DNA from: JBJKSO01 sp046703825
GTDB lineage: Bacteria > Chloroflexota > Dormibacteria > Aeolococcales > Bog-877
Assembly: GCA_046703825.1 (NCBI GenBank)
Contig: JBJKSO010000070.1
Location: 1 to 24,629, forward strand
Direction: 5' to 3'
Length of the DNA stretch: 24,629 bases
Positions within the stretch are counted from its first letter, which is position 1. The number at the start of each line of letters is the position of its first letter. The notes under the pieces were generated by a model, which was not told the DNA's origin, made no database searches, and saw only the letters and a program-made list of their open reading frames with translations. The position numbers were made by a program, and so were the translations under genes. Positions 24,629 to 24,629 of the stretch are shown here, in pieces.

Positions 24629-24629
24629 A

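Overview
The window is a high-GC bacterial chromosome segment (codon third positions are mostly G or C, with many GTG/TTG starts). Gene content and style fit a soil-type, high-GC Terrabacteria lineage (Actinomycetota, Chloroflexota or Candidatus Dormibacterota): an LppX/LprAFG-like lipoprotein, an ArsA ATPase with an Hsp20-like tail, a cytosolic BtuF-like protein, and several apparently leaderless promoters (a TANNNT box 6-8 nt before ATG). The sequence alone does not settle the phylum. I see no rRNA, tRNA, CRISPR array, insertion sequence or prophage.

Layout. 1-1180: the 3' end of a PDZ (HtrA-like) protein gene, an apparent terminator, then an IclR regulator. 1470-3963 (minus): an operon of lipoprotein, endonuclease IV (nfo) and ROK sugar kinase. 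3964-6442 (plus): a divergent control region with two dyads, then ArsR-type regulator, MFS exporter and an SRPBCC protein. 6513-9811: an aldo/keto reductase converging on catalase-peroxidase katG. 10081-12356 (minus): an operon of M50 site-2-type protease, NUDIX hydrolase and Na+/Ca2+ exchanger-like protein. 12832-14837 (minus): a proline-rich protein with a single C-terminal membrane anchor, an ArsA/Get3-type ATPase with Hsp20-like C-terminus, and a translationally coupled 76-aa protein. 15124-16900: a GNAT acetyltransferase divergent from a second aldo/keto reductase. 16932-19867 (minus): an operon of D-2-hydroxyacid dehydrogenase, HAD phosphatase and the ATPase ychF. 19997-21169: a DEAD-box RNA helicase. 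21486-22391 (minus): a cytosolic BtuF-like protein. 22407-23411: about 1 kb with no convincing gene but several strong stem-loops. 23442-24485: a secreted GH26-like glycoside hydrolase with atypical codon use. The window ends in a terminator hairpin and a C-rich repeat.

Most genes are housekeeping or stress functions: DNA repair (nfo), peroxide defence (katG), redox (two AKRs, hydroxyacid dehydrogenase), RNA metabolism (DEAD helicase) and membrane quality control (M50). The most promising unusual unit is the minus-strand cluster 12832-14837. There a Get3-type ATPase, whose eukaryotic relatives deliver tail-anchored proteins, sits directly downstream of a gene encoding a protein with exactly that topology. 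This suggests a possible dedicated bacterial tail-anchored chaperone/client pair. Secondary points are the paired dyads in the ArsR/lipoprotein divergent region, the recurring leaderless promoters, the structured leader of the GH26-like gene and its possible ATT start, and a PDZ reading frame that runs through its own terminator.
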